Shown here piece after piece: positions 1 to 6,430 of a stretch of DNA of 26,886 nucleotides. Each line of letters begins with the position of its first letter. Position 1 is the stretch's first letter. The DNA is from Streptococcus parasanguinis (GTDB lineage: Bacteria > Bacillota > Bacilli > Lactobacillales > Streptococcaceae), in NCBI GenBank assembly GCA_018377375.1, contig JAGZZN010000025.1, forward strand, positions 1 through 26,886. The letters run 5' to 3'. The notes under the pieces were generated by a model. The model was not told the DNA's origin, did not search any database, and worked only from the letters and a program-made list of their open reading frames with translations. The position numbers were made by a program, and so were the translations under genes.

Positions 1-151
1 TATGATTCAATCAGCAACACCAGCCTTGGCAGTTCTTCCTATCCTTGCCAATCAAGGTAAAGGCGATGTTGAGTTTTCAACGAATGTGGTCACTCTCAGC
101 ACAGTCTTATTTGTGATTGTGGTTCCAATTCTGCAGACATTGTTGGGATAG
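1..151 (+). CDS. AEC-family (auxin efflux carrier/malate permease type) transporter, C-terminal end only
   Basis: An open frame enters from the left edge and stops with TAG at 149-151, giving about 49 residues. The visible end starts with a small-residue stretch (SATPALAVLPILA), followed by a short polar loop and one last hydrophobic helix (LSTVLFVIVVPILQTLL). That layout matches the C-terminal two helices of AEC-family permeases, in which a conserved proline-containing helix is followed by a loop and a final TM segment. Members export or import organic acids or other small metabolites in the cytoplasmic membrane. The substrate cannot be told from this fragment. The family call rests on the tail alone. 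Confidence 0.6.
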   Translation, partial: MIQSATPALAVLPILANQGKGDVEFSTNVVTLSTVLFVIVVPILQTLLG

Positions 152-194
152 CATTTATATGAAAATGATGTAGTTTTAGTGCTATACATTCGTC

Positions 195-231
195 AAAAAG
201 GACGTCGGGTATTATACTCGACGTCCTTTTT
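195..231. terminator. Bidirectional intrinsic terminator between convergent genes
   Basis: Perfect inverted repeat of 13 bp (AAAAAGGACGTCG at 195-207 and its complement at 219-231), extendable by three further pairs including one G-U, with a five-base loop at 211-215. The A-tract on the left and T-tract on the right let it terminate the AEC gene (+) and the HAD gene (-), whose stop is 11 bases further right. Confidence 0.9.
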
Positions 232-241
232 AAACGGATGA

Positions 242-1051
242 CTAGATCAACACATAGGTTTCAACCGCTTGCCCAGCCCCGTTTTCATTATTGTCCTTTG
301 TCACGACTGCTGCTTCGTCTTTCACCTCTTGAGGAGCGTTGCCCATAGCGACACCGATGCCTGCTTTTTTGAGCATAGGAAGGTCATTGAAGTTGTCCCC
401 CATGGTGAGGACTTCTTCTAAGCTCAAGTGGTAGTGGTTGGCGAGTTCAACCAGAGCATCCTCTTTAGAGACGTGCTTAGCAGTAACTTCTAGGTAGTTG
501 GCTTTGGAGAGATAAAAGGCGGTAGAAGGGAAGTCATCGGCAGAAATAGCACGATAGAGGGCTTGGATCTCTTCTGCTTCTCCAATTAAGAGCAATTTGT
601 GGAGGGGCTTTGTCATATCCAGCAAAGGATCCAATAGGGGAAGAATAAGAGGTTTTTCCCCTGTAATCCGGGCTTCCTCTCGGCTCCATTGGTCGAGATG
701 ATCGGTCATCCAGTCTTTTCCGCTATAGAGGTTGATCGAAACTTGAGGGAAGTGTTGGTTGGCCCAGTCGATAAACTGACGAGCTTCATTCTTGTCTAAG
801 GGATGCTCAAACAGAACCTGCTCGCCTTTTTGAATCAAGGCCCCGTTGTAGCAGGCCATGGGGCAGTCTTCTATACCGAGCTCTTTGGCAATAGGAGCCA
901 TCCCTTTGGGAGAACGAGCAGAGGCCAGAACGAAAGGAATCTCTTCGCGTTTCAAATCTGGGATGAGAGTCAGTAAATCAGAATCGATCTGGTGTAGATC
1001 ATTTAAGATGGTGCCATCGATATCGCTGATGATGAGACGGATGTGAGACAT
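242..1051 (-). CDS. HAD-superfamily (Cof-type, subclass IIB) sugar-phosphate phosphatase
   Basis: 269 residues. Motif I is DIDGTIL with the catalytic aspartates at 10 and 12. Motif IV near the C-terminus is GDNFNDLPML, the Mg2+-binding GDxxND signature of Cof-type phosphatases. Family members are cytosolic and remove phosphate from sugar phosphates or similar metabolites. The exact substrate is not readable. The start was set at 1051, where MSHIRL begins behind a strong AGGAGG. A longer in-frame reading to 1135 would add 28 residues that run into the upstream gene's coding region and is not credible. It lies 11 bp downstream of the DeoR-family gene and is almost certainly cotranscribed with it, a common regulator-plus-phosphatase pairing in Firmicutes. 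Its transcript ends at the 195-231 terminator. Confidence 0.88.
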   Translation of the reverse strand: MSHIRLIISDIDGTILNDLHQIDSDLLTLIPDLKREEIPFVLASARSPKGMAPIAKELGIEDCPMACYNGALIQKGEQVLFEHPLDKNEARQFIDWANQHFPQVSINLYSGKDWMTDHLDQWSREEARITGEKPLILPLLDPLLDMTKPLHKLLLIGEAEEIQALYRAISADDFPSTAFYLSKANYLEVTAKHVSKEDALVELANHYHLSLEEVLTMGDNFNDLPMLKKAGIGVAMGNAPQEVKDEAAVVTKDNNENGAGQAVETYVLI

Positions 1052-1062
1052 AAAATTACCTC

Positions 1063-1806
1063 CTAGTAAAGAATAGTGGTTTCGTTGCCAACTTGTTTTA
1101 GGATTTCCGGGCTTGGTTTTTGGTCGGTAATCCAATAGTCAAATTGCTTGAGATGAGCGAGATAGTAGTTGGCATTTTGGGAGAACTTGATGCTTTCTGC
1201 CACCAGCACCTTGGTACGAGCCCGTTCAAAAACGAGAGACTTGACGGCAACGTCTTCGGCATCCTCAAAGGTGACTTCACCATTGGCTAAGCTACTCGCT
1301 CCAAAAAAAGCGAGATCAAAGCGAAGATTGTCCAGTATTTGTGCTTGATTCGCGTCATAGTAAAAGCGGTTTTTAGGGTAGAATTTTCCTCCTAAAAGAT
1401 GAAAGTCAACCTGAGAATGGCTACTGAGCTGGATGGCATTGTCAAGGGAATGCGAATAGACTGTGACTTCCTTGTTAAGCAAGCCAGCAAGCAGGGTCAT
1501 CGAGGTGGAAACGTCGAGAAAGATTACTTGGTCATCTTGTATCAATTGCAGGGCCTTTTGAGCCATAGCAGTCTTTTCCTTGTTGGCTTTCTGACTACGG
1601 TCTAGGTAAGAAGGGCCGGGTTCTTTGTTTAAGGGGAGGAGTCCACCATGGGTCCTACGAACCAGCTGGCGTTGGCTAAGGAGAGCAAAGTCTCTGCGAA
1701 TAGTATCTTTTGAGACCTTGAAATAGTCGACCATTTCTTTAGCTGATAGCTGTTTTCGCTCTTCTAAAAGTTCTAGGATTTTTTCGAGCCGTTGTTCCTG
1801 GTACAT
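1063..1806 (-). CDS. DeoR-family transcriptional regulator
   Basis: 247 residues, the usual length for the family. The N-terminus carries the DeoR winged helix-turn-helix (about residues 1-57; 'LSAKEMVDYFKVSKDTIRRDFALL' with the invariant TIRRDF, followed by RTHGG). The rest is the phosphosugar-sensing domain, with FLDVSTSMTLLA in place of the usual DxGTT motif. Members mostly repress sugar uptake or catabolism genes and are released by a phosphorylated sugar. The ATG at 1806 is preceded by AAGGAG at good spacing. It is divergent from the acetyltransferase gene and cotranscribed with the HAD phosphatase. Because a cre site overlaps its promoter, CcpA control is likely. The 10-bp tandem repeat in the same intergenic region is a candidate operator. 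The target regulon is unknown. Confidence 0.88.
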   Translation of the reverse strand: MYQEQRLEKILELLEERKQLSAKEMVDYFKVSKDTIRRDFALLSQRQLVRRTHGGLLPLNKEPGPSYLDRSQKANKEKTAMAQKALQLIQDDQVIFLDVSTSMTLLAGLLNKEVTVYSHSLDNAIQLSSHSQVDFHLLGGKFYPKNRFYYDANQAQILDNLRFDLAFFGASSLANGEVTFEDAEDVAVKSLVFERARTKVLVAESIKFSQNANYYLAHLKQFDYWITDQKPSPEILKQVGNETTILY

Positions 1807-1837
1807 GAATTCGCTCCTTATTTCTGTTCTTGTCTTT

Positions 1838-1866
1838 ATTGTACATTATTTTGTAAGCGGATGCAA
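1838..1866 (-). promoter_or_regulatory. Promoter of the DeoR-HAD unit
   Basis: On the minus strand TTGCAT (1866-1861) is followed, after a 17-bp spacer, by TACAAT (1843-1838). The -10 matches consensus at five of six positions and the -35 is weak. It lies about 32 bp upstream of the regulator's start codon. Confidence 0.6.
1851..1866. promoter_or_regulatory. cre site (CcpA operator) overlapping the DeoR promoter
   Basis: TTGTAAGCGGATGCAA fits the Bacillus/Streptococcus cre consensus WTGNAANCGNWNNCW at every defined position. It covers the -35 and most of the spacer of the leftward promoter, a position expected to repress the regulator-phosphatase unit when a preferred sugar is present. The divergent promoter at 1927-1955 lies some 60 bp away, so an effect there is less certain. 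Confidence 0.65.
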
Positions 1867-1872
1867 GTTTTG

Positions 1873-1892
1873 TTAAGTGTTTTTAAGTGTTT
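1873..1892. repeat. Two adjacent copies of a 10-bp direct repeat (possible operator)
   Basis: TTAAGTGTTT occurs at 1873-1882 and again immediately at 1883-1892. A spacing of one helical turn puts both copies on the same DNA face, as often seen for operators of DeoR-family proteins. It lies between the two divergent promoters. The operator role is inference. Confidence 0.45.
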
Positions 1893-1926
1893 ATGATCTT
1901 TTTTCTTACAAACCTTATTCTGACGT

Positions 1927-1955
1927 TTGTTTTAAAGGGGGAATTCTGCTATAAT
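1927..1955 (+). promoter_or_regulatory. Promoter of the acetyltransferase-nucleoside phosphorylase unit
   Basis: TTGTTT (1927-1932), a 17-bp spacer and a perfect TATAAT (1950-1955), with an extended TG two bases upstream of the -10. The expected leader is about 20 nt before the ATG at 1983, with GTGGAGG as ribosome binding site. Confidence 0.75.
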
Positions 1956-1982
1956 ATGTCAAAATAACGTGGAGGTTTCCTT

Positions 1983-2552
1983 ATGGCCAGTGAATATGAA
2001 AAAATGATTGCAGGTGATTTTTATAAACCTGCGGACCTTGAATTGCGGGCTTTGGCCCAAGCCTCTCGGGAGAAACAAGAAGCTTTTAACCAAGAGGTGG
2101 ATCCTAAAAAAGGGGCAGCTATCATCAAAGAGTGGTTTGGATCAACCGGTGAAAACCTCTATCTCAATCGTCAGGTTCTTGTGGATTATGGGGTCAACAT
2201 CCATCTGGGAGAAAATTTCTATGCCAATTACAATTTGACCATGTTGGACATTTGTCCCATTACGATCGGCAATAATGCCATGATTGGTCCCAATTGCCAA
2301 TTTTTGACGCCCTTGCACCCACTGGATCCAGATGAGCGCAATTCTGGTCTCGAATACGGGGCGCCGATTACGATAGGAGACAACTTCTGGGCGGGAGGAG
2401 GGGTCACCATTCTTCCTGGTGTGACGCTGGGTGACAATGTGGTCGCTGGCGCAGGAGCAGTGGTCACAAAATCCTTTGGAGACAATGTGGTCCTTGCAGG
2501 AAATCCAGCCCGTGTCATTAAAGAAATACCCGTCAAAAAGGAGAAGGAATGA
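1983..2552 (+). CDS. Maltose/galactoside O-acetyltransferase-type (hexapeptide repeat) acetyltransferase
   Basis: 189 residues, typical for the LacA/Maa group. The N-terminal 'Mac' helical segment (SEYEKMIAGDFYKPADLELRA) is followed by a left-handed parallel beta-helix of hexapeptide repeats from about residue 55 (for example ITIGNNAMIGPNC and VTLGDNVVAGAGAVV). The catalytic histidine is predicted at residue 112 in TPLHPLDPDER. Enzymes of this group move acetyl from acetyl-CoA to the 6-OH of a sugar such as maltose or glucose, in the cytosol as a trimer. The exact sugar is unknown. Its stop overlaps the next start (ATGA at 2549-2552), so translation of the two genes is probably coupled. The start follows GGAGG at normal spacing. 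Confidence 0.88.
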   Translation: MASEYEKMIAGDFYKPADLELRALAQASREKQEAFNQEVDPKKGAAIIKEWFGSTGENLYLNRQVLVDYGVNIHLGENFYANYNLTMLDICPITIGNNAMIGPNCQFLTPLHPLDPDERNSGLEYGAPITIGDNFWAGGGVTILPGVTLGDNVVAGAGAVVTKSFGDNVVLAGNPARVIKEIPVKKEKE

Positions 2553-3313
2553 TCCATAAACATGAAATTCCTATTTTAGAGTTTGATGACAACCCGCAGG
2601 CAGTCCTTATGCCGACCCATGAGGGGTTAGACCTGCACCTACCTGAAAAATGCATCTATGCTTTCTTGGAAGATGAGATTGATCGCTTTGCGGAAGCTGT
2701 TGGAGCCAAACAAGTAGCTAGCTTTGTCTCAGCTACCAAGACCTATCCGGTCTATGTCATGGAGCACCAAGGAGAGGAAATCTGCTTGGCGCAAGCACCA
2801 GTTGGCTCTGCAGCTGCTGCCCAATTCATGGATTGGTTGATTGGCTATGGAGTGAAGAAGATCATTTCCGCGGGTAGCTGTGGGGTCTTGGTGGATATAG
2901 AAGAAAATGCTTTTTTAATCCCGACCAAGGCCTTGCGAGATGAGGGAGCCAGTTACCATTATGTCGCGCCCTCCCGTTATATCGAAGTGGATAGTCGTGC
3001 ACTGACCGCTATTGAAACGGTCTTGAAAGGAAAAGAAATTCTTTATCAAGAAGTCATGACCTGGTCGACCGACGGTTTTTATAGGGAAACACCTGACAAG
3101 GTGGCCTATCGCATCGAAGAAGGGTGTAGTGTGGTGGAGATGGAGTGTGCTTCACTTGCTGCAGTGGCCCAACTTCGTGGGGCGATTTGGGGCATGCTCC
3201 TATTTACCGCAGATTCTCTAGCAGATCTGGAAAATTATGACCAACGTGACTGGGGCTCAGAAGCTTTTGAGAAGGCCTTAGAATTGTGCCTTGAGATGGT
3301 TCATCACTTATAA
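2549..3313 (+). CDS. Nucleoside phosphorylase (uridine/purine nucleoside phosphorylase family)
   Basis: 254 residues of the PNP/UDP phosphorylase superfamily. Recognisable parts are PVGSAAAAQFMDWLIGYGVKK with the glycine-rich IISAGSCGVL (about residues 85-115), and VVEMECASLAAVAQLRG (about 195-215). The latter corresponds to the conserved VEMEs.a region that contacts the ribose. These cytosolic enzymes cleave nucleosides with phosphate to a free base and ribose-1-phosphate. Base specificity cannot be read. It is translationally coupled to the acetyltransferase gene through an ATGA overlap and has its own AAGGAG inside that gene. The pairing with a sugar acetyltransferase gives no obvious pathway and may be only transcriptional. 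Confidence 0.82.
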   Translation: MIHKHEIPILEFDDNPQAVLMPTHEGLDLHLPEKCIYAFLEDEIDRFAEAVGAKQVASFVSATKTYPVYVMEHQGEEICLAQAPVGSAAAAQFMDWLIGYGVKKIISAGSCGVLVDIEENAFLIPTKALRDEGASYHYVAPSRYIEVDSRALTAIETVLKGKEILYQEVMTWSTDGFYRETPDKVAYRIEEGCSVVEMECASLAAVAQLRGAIWGMLLFTADSLADLENYDQRDWGSEAFEKALELCLEMVHHL

Positions 3314-3329
3314 ATCTTTTCTTTTTTTA

Positions 3330-3338
3330 TGATACAAT
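3330..3338 (+). promoter_or_regulatory. Extended -10 promoter for ktrB, positioned for a leaderless transcript
   Basis: TGATACAAT, an extended -10 (TG, one base, TACAAT at 3333-3338). No good -35 is seen 16-18 bp upstream. Transcription would start about seven bases downstream, at the A of the ktrB ATG (3345). Confidence 0.5.
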
Positions 3339-3344
3339 GAAGCT

Positions 3345-4727
3345 ATGTTAGACAAATTATTTTTTAAACAATGGCGGGCCAAATTGACTCGCTTGTCTCC
3401 AACAAGGCGGATCTTTCTCAGCTTTGCCTTGGTTATCCTGATAGGCTCTCTCTTACTGAGTTTGCCCTTTGTCCAGCAAGTAAGCTCAACAGCAGGCTAC
3501 ATCGACCACCTCTTTACCGCGGTCTCTATGGTCTGTGTGACAGGGCTCTTTACCCAGTCGGTGGCTTCGACCTATAATGGCTGGGGGCAATTGATTTGTA
3601 TGCTCTTGATTCAGATTGGAGGCCTAGGGATTTTGACCTTTATTGGTCTCTTCTTTATGGAAAGTCGCCAAAAGCTCAGTTTCAAGGACCGGCAGACTAT
3701 TCGGGACAGCTTTAGCTTTAGCAATAATCAAAGCTTGACCCGTTTTGTCCGCTCCATCTTTATTACCACCTTTACCATCGAAGGTGTCGGGGCCTTGCTC
3801 CTCATGACCCGCTTTATCCCTCGCTTTGGCTGGGGGCATGGGATCTTTAACTCCATCTTTGTTGCGGTCTCGGCCTTTTGTAATGCGGGCTTTGATAATT
3901 TTGGAGGCGATAGTATGATGAGCTTCCAGACCGATTGGTTGGTCAATCTGACCTTGTCTGCCCTTATTATTACAGGGGGTTTGGGCTTTATGGTTTGGTT
4001 TGACCTGGTCACCAAGGTCCGTAACCAATCCGGACGACGGACTCTTCGCTTTCACACCAAGGTGGTTCTCTGGTTAACAGCTGCGATTCTCCTCTTTGGG
4101 ACAGTAACCAGCCTCTTGACCGAGTTTAATAATCCGGCAACCATTGGGTCCCTGCCATTGGGAGAGAAGGTCTTGGTCAGCTTTTTCCAAACTGTCAGCA
4201 TGCGGACGGCCGGTTTTGCCTCCTTAGATTATACAGCAGTTCGGCCAGTGACACTTTTTATCTATCTCTTGCAGATGTTTCTAGGTGGCGCACCTGGTGG
4301 GACAGCAGGGGGCATGAAAATTACGACATTCCTGGTCTTAGTTCTTTTGGCTCGCAAGGAATTACTTGGATTACCACATACCAATTTGAGTAAGCGTACC
4401 ATCGCACCAGACTTGGTGCAACGCTCTTTGGGGACAGCGGTAATCTTCCAGTTGACCTTTATCCTGGGGCTCTTTGGCCTTTGTCTTGTGACGCCGGATG
4501 GTCAACGTTTTCTGTACTTGGTCTTTGAGGTGGTATCGGCTTTAGCGACAGTGGGCGTAACGGCCAATGTGACCTCGACCTTAAATGGAGCAGGGCTGGG
4601 GATCATCATGGTGCTCATGTTTATCGGTCGGATCGGCCCCTTGACCCTTATGGTCAGCTTGAACAATTACAAAGCCAAAAAAGCAGATGCCTTGCAATAT
4701 GCCAAGGCAGACATCATTATCGGATAG
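3345..4727 (+). CDS. ktrB: Potassium uptake channel subunit, KtrB/TrkH family
   Basis: 460 residues with about eight membrane-spanning segments arranged as four pore-forming repeats. Each repeat has its selectivity-filter glycine: CVTGLFT, FCNAGFDNF, MRTAGFASL and ATVGVTANV. A glycine-rich stretch (GGAPGGTAGGMK) in the third repeat matches the intramembrane gate of KtrB. With KtrA it imports K+ (often Na+-dependent) across the cytoplasmic membrane. An in-frame stop at 3330-3332 excludes an earlier start, and no Shine-Dalgarno precedes the ATG, which is unusual against its neighbours. It lies 31 bp after the phosphorylase gene and 9 bp before ktrA. Streptococcal annotations also use trkH/trkA names. 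Confidence 0.93.
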   Translation: MLDKLFFKQWRAKLTRLSPTRRIFLSFALVILIGSLLLSLPFVQQVSSTAGYIDHLFTAVSMVCVTGLFTQSVASTYNGWGQLICMLLIQIGGLGILTFIGLFFMESRQKLSFKDRQTIRDSFSFSNNQSLTRFVRSIFITTFTIEGVGALLLMTRFIPRFGWGHGIFNSIFVAVSAFCNAGFDNFGGDSMMSFQTDWLVNLTLSALIITGGLGFMVWFDLVTKVRNQSGRRTLRFHTKVVLWLTAAILLFGTVTSLLTEFNNPATIGSLPLGEKVLVSFFQTVSMRTAGFASLDYTAVRPVTLFIYLLQMFLGGAPGGTAGGMKITTFLVLVLLARKELLGLPHTNLSKRTIAPDLVQRSLGTAVIFQLTFILGLFGLCLVTPDGQRFLYLVFEVVSALATVGVTANVTSTLNGAGLGIIMVLMFIGRIGPLTLMVSLNNYKAKKADALQYAKADIIIG

Positions 4728-4736
4728 GAGAGACTT

Positions 4737-5402
4737 ATGGCAAATCGAACCATTGGAATTCTGGGATTAGGGATTTTTGGACAGAGTGTCTTAAAAACTC
4801 TGCAGGACCAGGATGTGGATATCATTGCAATTGACGATCATGAAGATGTGATCAACCAGTATGAATCTATGATTACAACTGGAATTGTTGGAGACATTAC
4901 GGAAATGGACCTCCTGGATGCGGCAGATATTGGAAACTGTGACACAGTTGTCATTGCAACAGGTGAAAATCTGGAATCAAGTGTCCTGGCGGTCATGCAC
5001 TGTAAGGCACTTGGCGTCGAGCACGTCATTGCCAAGGTCAAGAATGAAGTGACCAAGGAAGTTCTTGAAAAGATTGGAGCTGATCTGGTCATCCTGCCAG
5101 AGGTAGAAGCAGGCATGTCCCTCGCTAAAATGATTCTTTTCCAACACCGAATTGAAGTGTTTCAGTTGGATGATGAGGTGGTCGTGGTTGAGTTTACCGT
5201 TCCATCTGCCTGGGTTGGAAAGAGTATTCGAGAGTTGGCTGTCAGAGACCAGTATCAACTCAATATCATTGGCTATCGAGATGCAGAAGAGCAGCCCCTG
5301 CGGAGCCAGTTAGGACCAGATTTTGTTTGGCCAGCGGAGGTACGCGTGATGGCAGTGACAGACAACCAATATTTAGATAGAATCCAAGATTTGTTAGACT
5401 AA
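4737..5402 (+). CDS. ktrA: Potassium uptake regulatory subunit, KtrA/TrkA (RCK domain)
   Basis: 221 residues, the standard length of KtrA. The N-terminal RCK domain (about 1-130) is a Rossmann fold with the nucleotide-binding GLGIFG at the first turn and the acidic end of strand two (IAIDDHED). The C-terminal part (about 140-221) is an RCK_C/TrkA_C domain. It forms a cytosolic ring that binds ATP/ADP or NAD(H), and possibly c-di-AMP in its C-terminal domain as shown for other Gram-positive KtrA proteins, and it gates KtrB. The start follows AGGAG closely downstream of ktrB, so the two are one operon. Its transcript ends at the 5414-5437 hairpin. Confidence 0.93.
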   Translation: MANRTIGILGLGIFGQSVLKTLQDQDVDIIAIDDHEDVINQYESMITTGIVGDITEMDLLDAADIGNCDTVVIATGENLESSVLAVMHCKALGVEHVIAKVKNEVTKEVLEKIGADLVILPEVEAGMSLAKMILFQHRIEVFQLDDEVVVVEFTVPSAWVGKSIRELAVRDQYQLNIIGYRDAEEQPLRSQLGPDFVWPAEVRVMAVTDNQYLDRIQDLLD

Positions 5403-5413
5403 TAGTGTAATGG

Positions 5414-5437
5414 AAACGGCCCAAAGGTCGTTTTTTT
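5414..5437 (+). terminator. Intrinsic terminator after ktrA
   Basis: An 8-bp stem (AAACGGCC at 5414-5421 with GGTCGTTT at 5426-5433, one G-T pair) closes a four-base loop and runs into seven T residues (5431-5437). Confidence 0.8.
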
Positions 5438-5524
5438 CTCCTCTCGGTTAACTCTTCTTTAAGCATTGATTGCTAAAGTAAGAGAAACAAAAATACTTCC
5501 ATTGTGGGAATAGAAGGATGAAAG

Positions 5525-6283
5525 ATGACATTTTTTAACAGAATACGACCCAAACAGCCCTTAAAAGAGCTCAAATGGTTTGATATTGGCATTGTGACGG
5601 TCATTCTCTTTGGGCAATTCATTGTCCGCTCGACCCAGCTGTTTTTAGCCAGTTTTCAGCCAGTTGCGCAGACTGCAGTAGCCACAAGCAGTAGCAGTAC
5701 TGCAAGTGAAGGAGCTGCTTATTCCAGCAATATGACCCTGCAATTGATCTTGCTGGCTCTAGCTCTTCTTTACTTGCTGCTCCGTCGCTTTGATTTTAAA
5801 CAATTGCCGATCCGCTTCAAGTGGTCCACCTTGATCTGGGTGCCTTTGCTCTTTGCAGCGATGGGACTTTTTGGGGATGTGATTTCAACAGTCTCGGGTG
5901 AATACAATTACCTAAGTCCGAGTCTTTGGCCCTATATCGATCCCATGCAGATCCTCCATAAGTTCATGGCTCTGAGTCCCATGGCAATTGCTTATGGTTT
6001 GCTCAATGGATTTTATGAAGAATTTTTCTTTTTGGGCTTAATGACTTCGGTAAGTGAGAAGAACAAGTGGAAGGCGCTGGCCTTTTCAACCCTGATCCGC
6101 TTTTCTTTCCATACCTATCAAGGGCTTCTCTGGGCCCTTGTGATTGGCGTCATTTATGGACTCTTTTATTACGTCATGTACAAGAAGGTCGTCAAGAATC
6201 TCTTGCCATTTTTCCTCATGCATGCCTTGGCAGATATGTTTGGCTCGAGTCTCATGTATCTCTTGATCCATTGGGGAAGTTGA
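5525..6283 (+). CDS. CPBP (CAAX protease / bacteriocin-processing) family membrane protein
   Basis: 252 residues with six to eight hydrophobic segments. The first follows a short basic N-terminus (about 18-45), and a serine/threonine-rich external loop occupies about 58-75. The C-terminal half holds the Abi/CPBP core: motif 1 is YEEFFFLG, motif 2 is IRFSFHTYQG and motif 3 is HALADMF. The glutamate pair and both histidines expected at the intramembrane active site are present, but the arginine of the usual EExxxR is leucine here. Relatives process prenylated proteins or peptides, or protect against bacteriocins. No bacteriocin gene is nearby, so its role stays open. It seems to be a single-gene unit between two terminators, with AAGGA before the ATG and no clear promoter read in the 87-bp gap. 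Confidence 0.8.
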   Translation: MTFFNRIRPKQPLKELKWFDIGIVTVILFGQFIVRSTQLFLASFQPVAQTAVATSSSSTASEGAAYSSNMTLQLILLALALLYLLLRRFDFKQLPIRFKWSTLIWVPLLFAAMGLFGDVISTVSGEYNYLSPSLWPYIDPMQILHKFMALSPMAIAYGLLNGFYEEFFFLGLMTSVSEKNKWKALAFSTLIRFSFHTYQGLLWALVIGVIYGLFYYVMYKKVVKNLLPFFLMHALADMFGSSLMYLLIHWGS

Positions 6284-6300
6284 TCTTATAAAATTTTAGG

Positions 6301-6334
6301 AAAGGCTCTGTCAAGTGTTGACAGGCCTTTTTTT
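6301..6334 (+). terminator. Intrinsic terminator after the CPBP gene
   Basis: Left arm AAAGGC plus CTGTCAA (6301-6314, T6307 bulged), loop GTG, right arm TTGACAG plus GCCTTT (6318-6330), then T to 6334. That is 13 pairs with one bulge. The right arm also carries the -35 box of the next promoter. Confidence 0.85.
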
Positions 6335-6346
6335 GAGTGCTATAGT
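6318..6346 (+). promoter_or_regulatory. Promoter of the GH31-dexB unit, inside the upstream terminator
   Basis: A perfect TTGACA (6318-6323), a 17-bp spacer and TATAGT (6341-6346, five of six). The -35 is the first six bases of the terminator's right arm. Predicted start is near 6353, leaving an mRNA leader of about 78 nt. Confidence 0.8.
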
Positions 6347-6350
6347 AAAA

Positions 6351-6366
6351 TCGTAAGCGCTTACTT
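6351..6366. promoter_or_regulatory. cre site (CcpA operator) at the GH31 transcription start
   Basis: TCGTAAGCGCTTACTT matches the streptococcal cre pattern WTGWAARCGYWWWCWW at 15 of 16 positions and has the palindromic core GTAAGCGCTTAC. It covers the predicted +1, where CcpA binding normally represses. This fits catabolite control of an alpha-glucoside utilisation unit. Confidence 0.75.
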
Positions 6367-6430
6367 TGTGAGGCGAAGCAGATGAAAAGAGGGCGAGTCA
6401 GATGCCCTATAAAAAGAGGAGGACAGACAA

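Noticed and set aside
1052..1135. N-terminal extension of the HAD phosphatase
   Set aside because: It overlaps the end of the DeoR-family gene, and a strong AGGAGG precedes the internal ATG at 1051.
3624..4055. Minus-strand frames of 95-143 residues inside ktrB
   Set aside because: They are shadows of a strongly conserved membrane protein with all four filter motifs; composition is atypical and there is no ribosome site.
6382..6430. A small ATG frame in the GH31 leader (MKRGRVRCP...), overlapping the GH31 start out of frame
   Set aside because: Weak ribosome site and no sign of constraint; it would run into the GH31 coding region in another frame.
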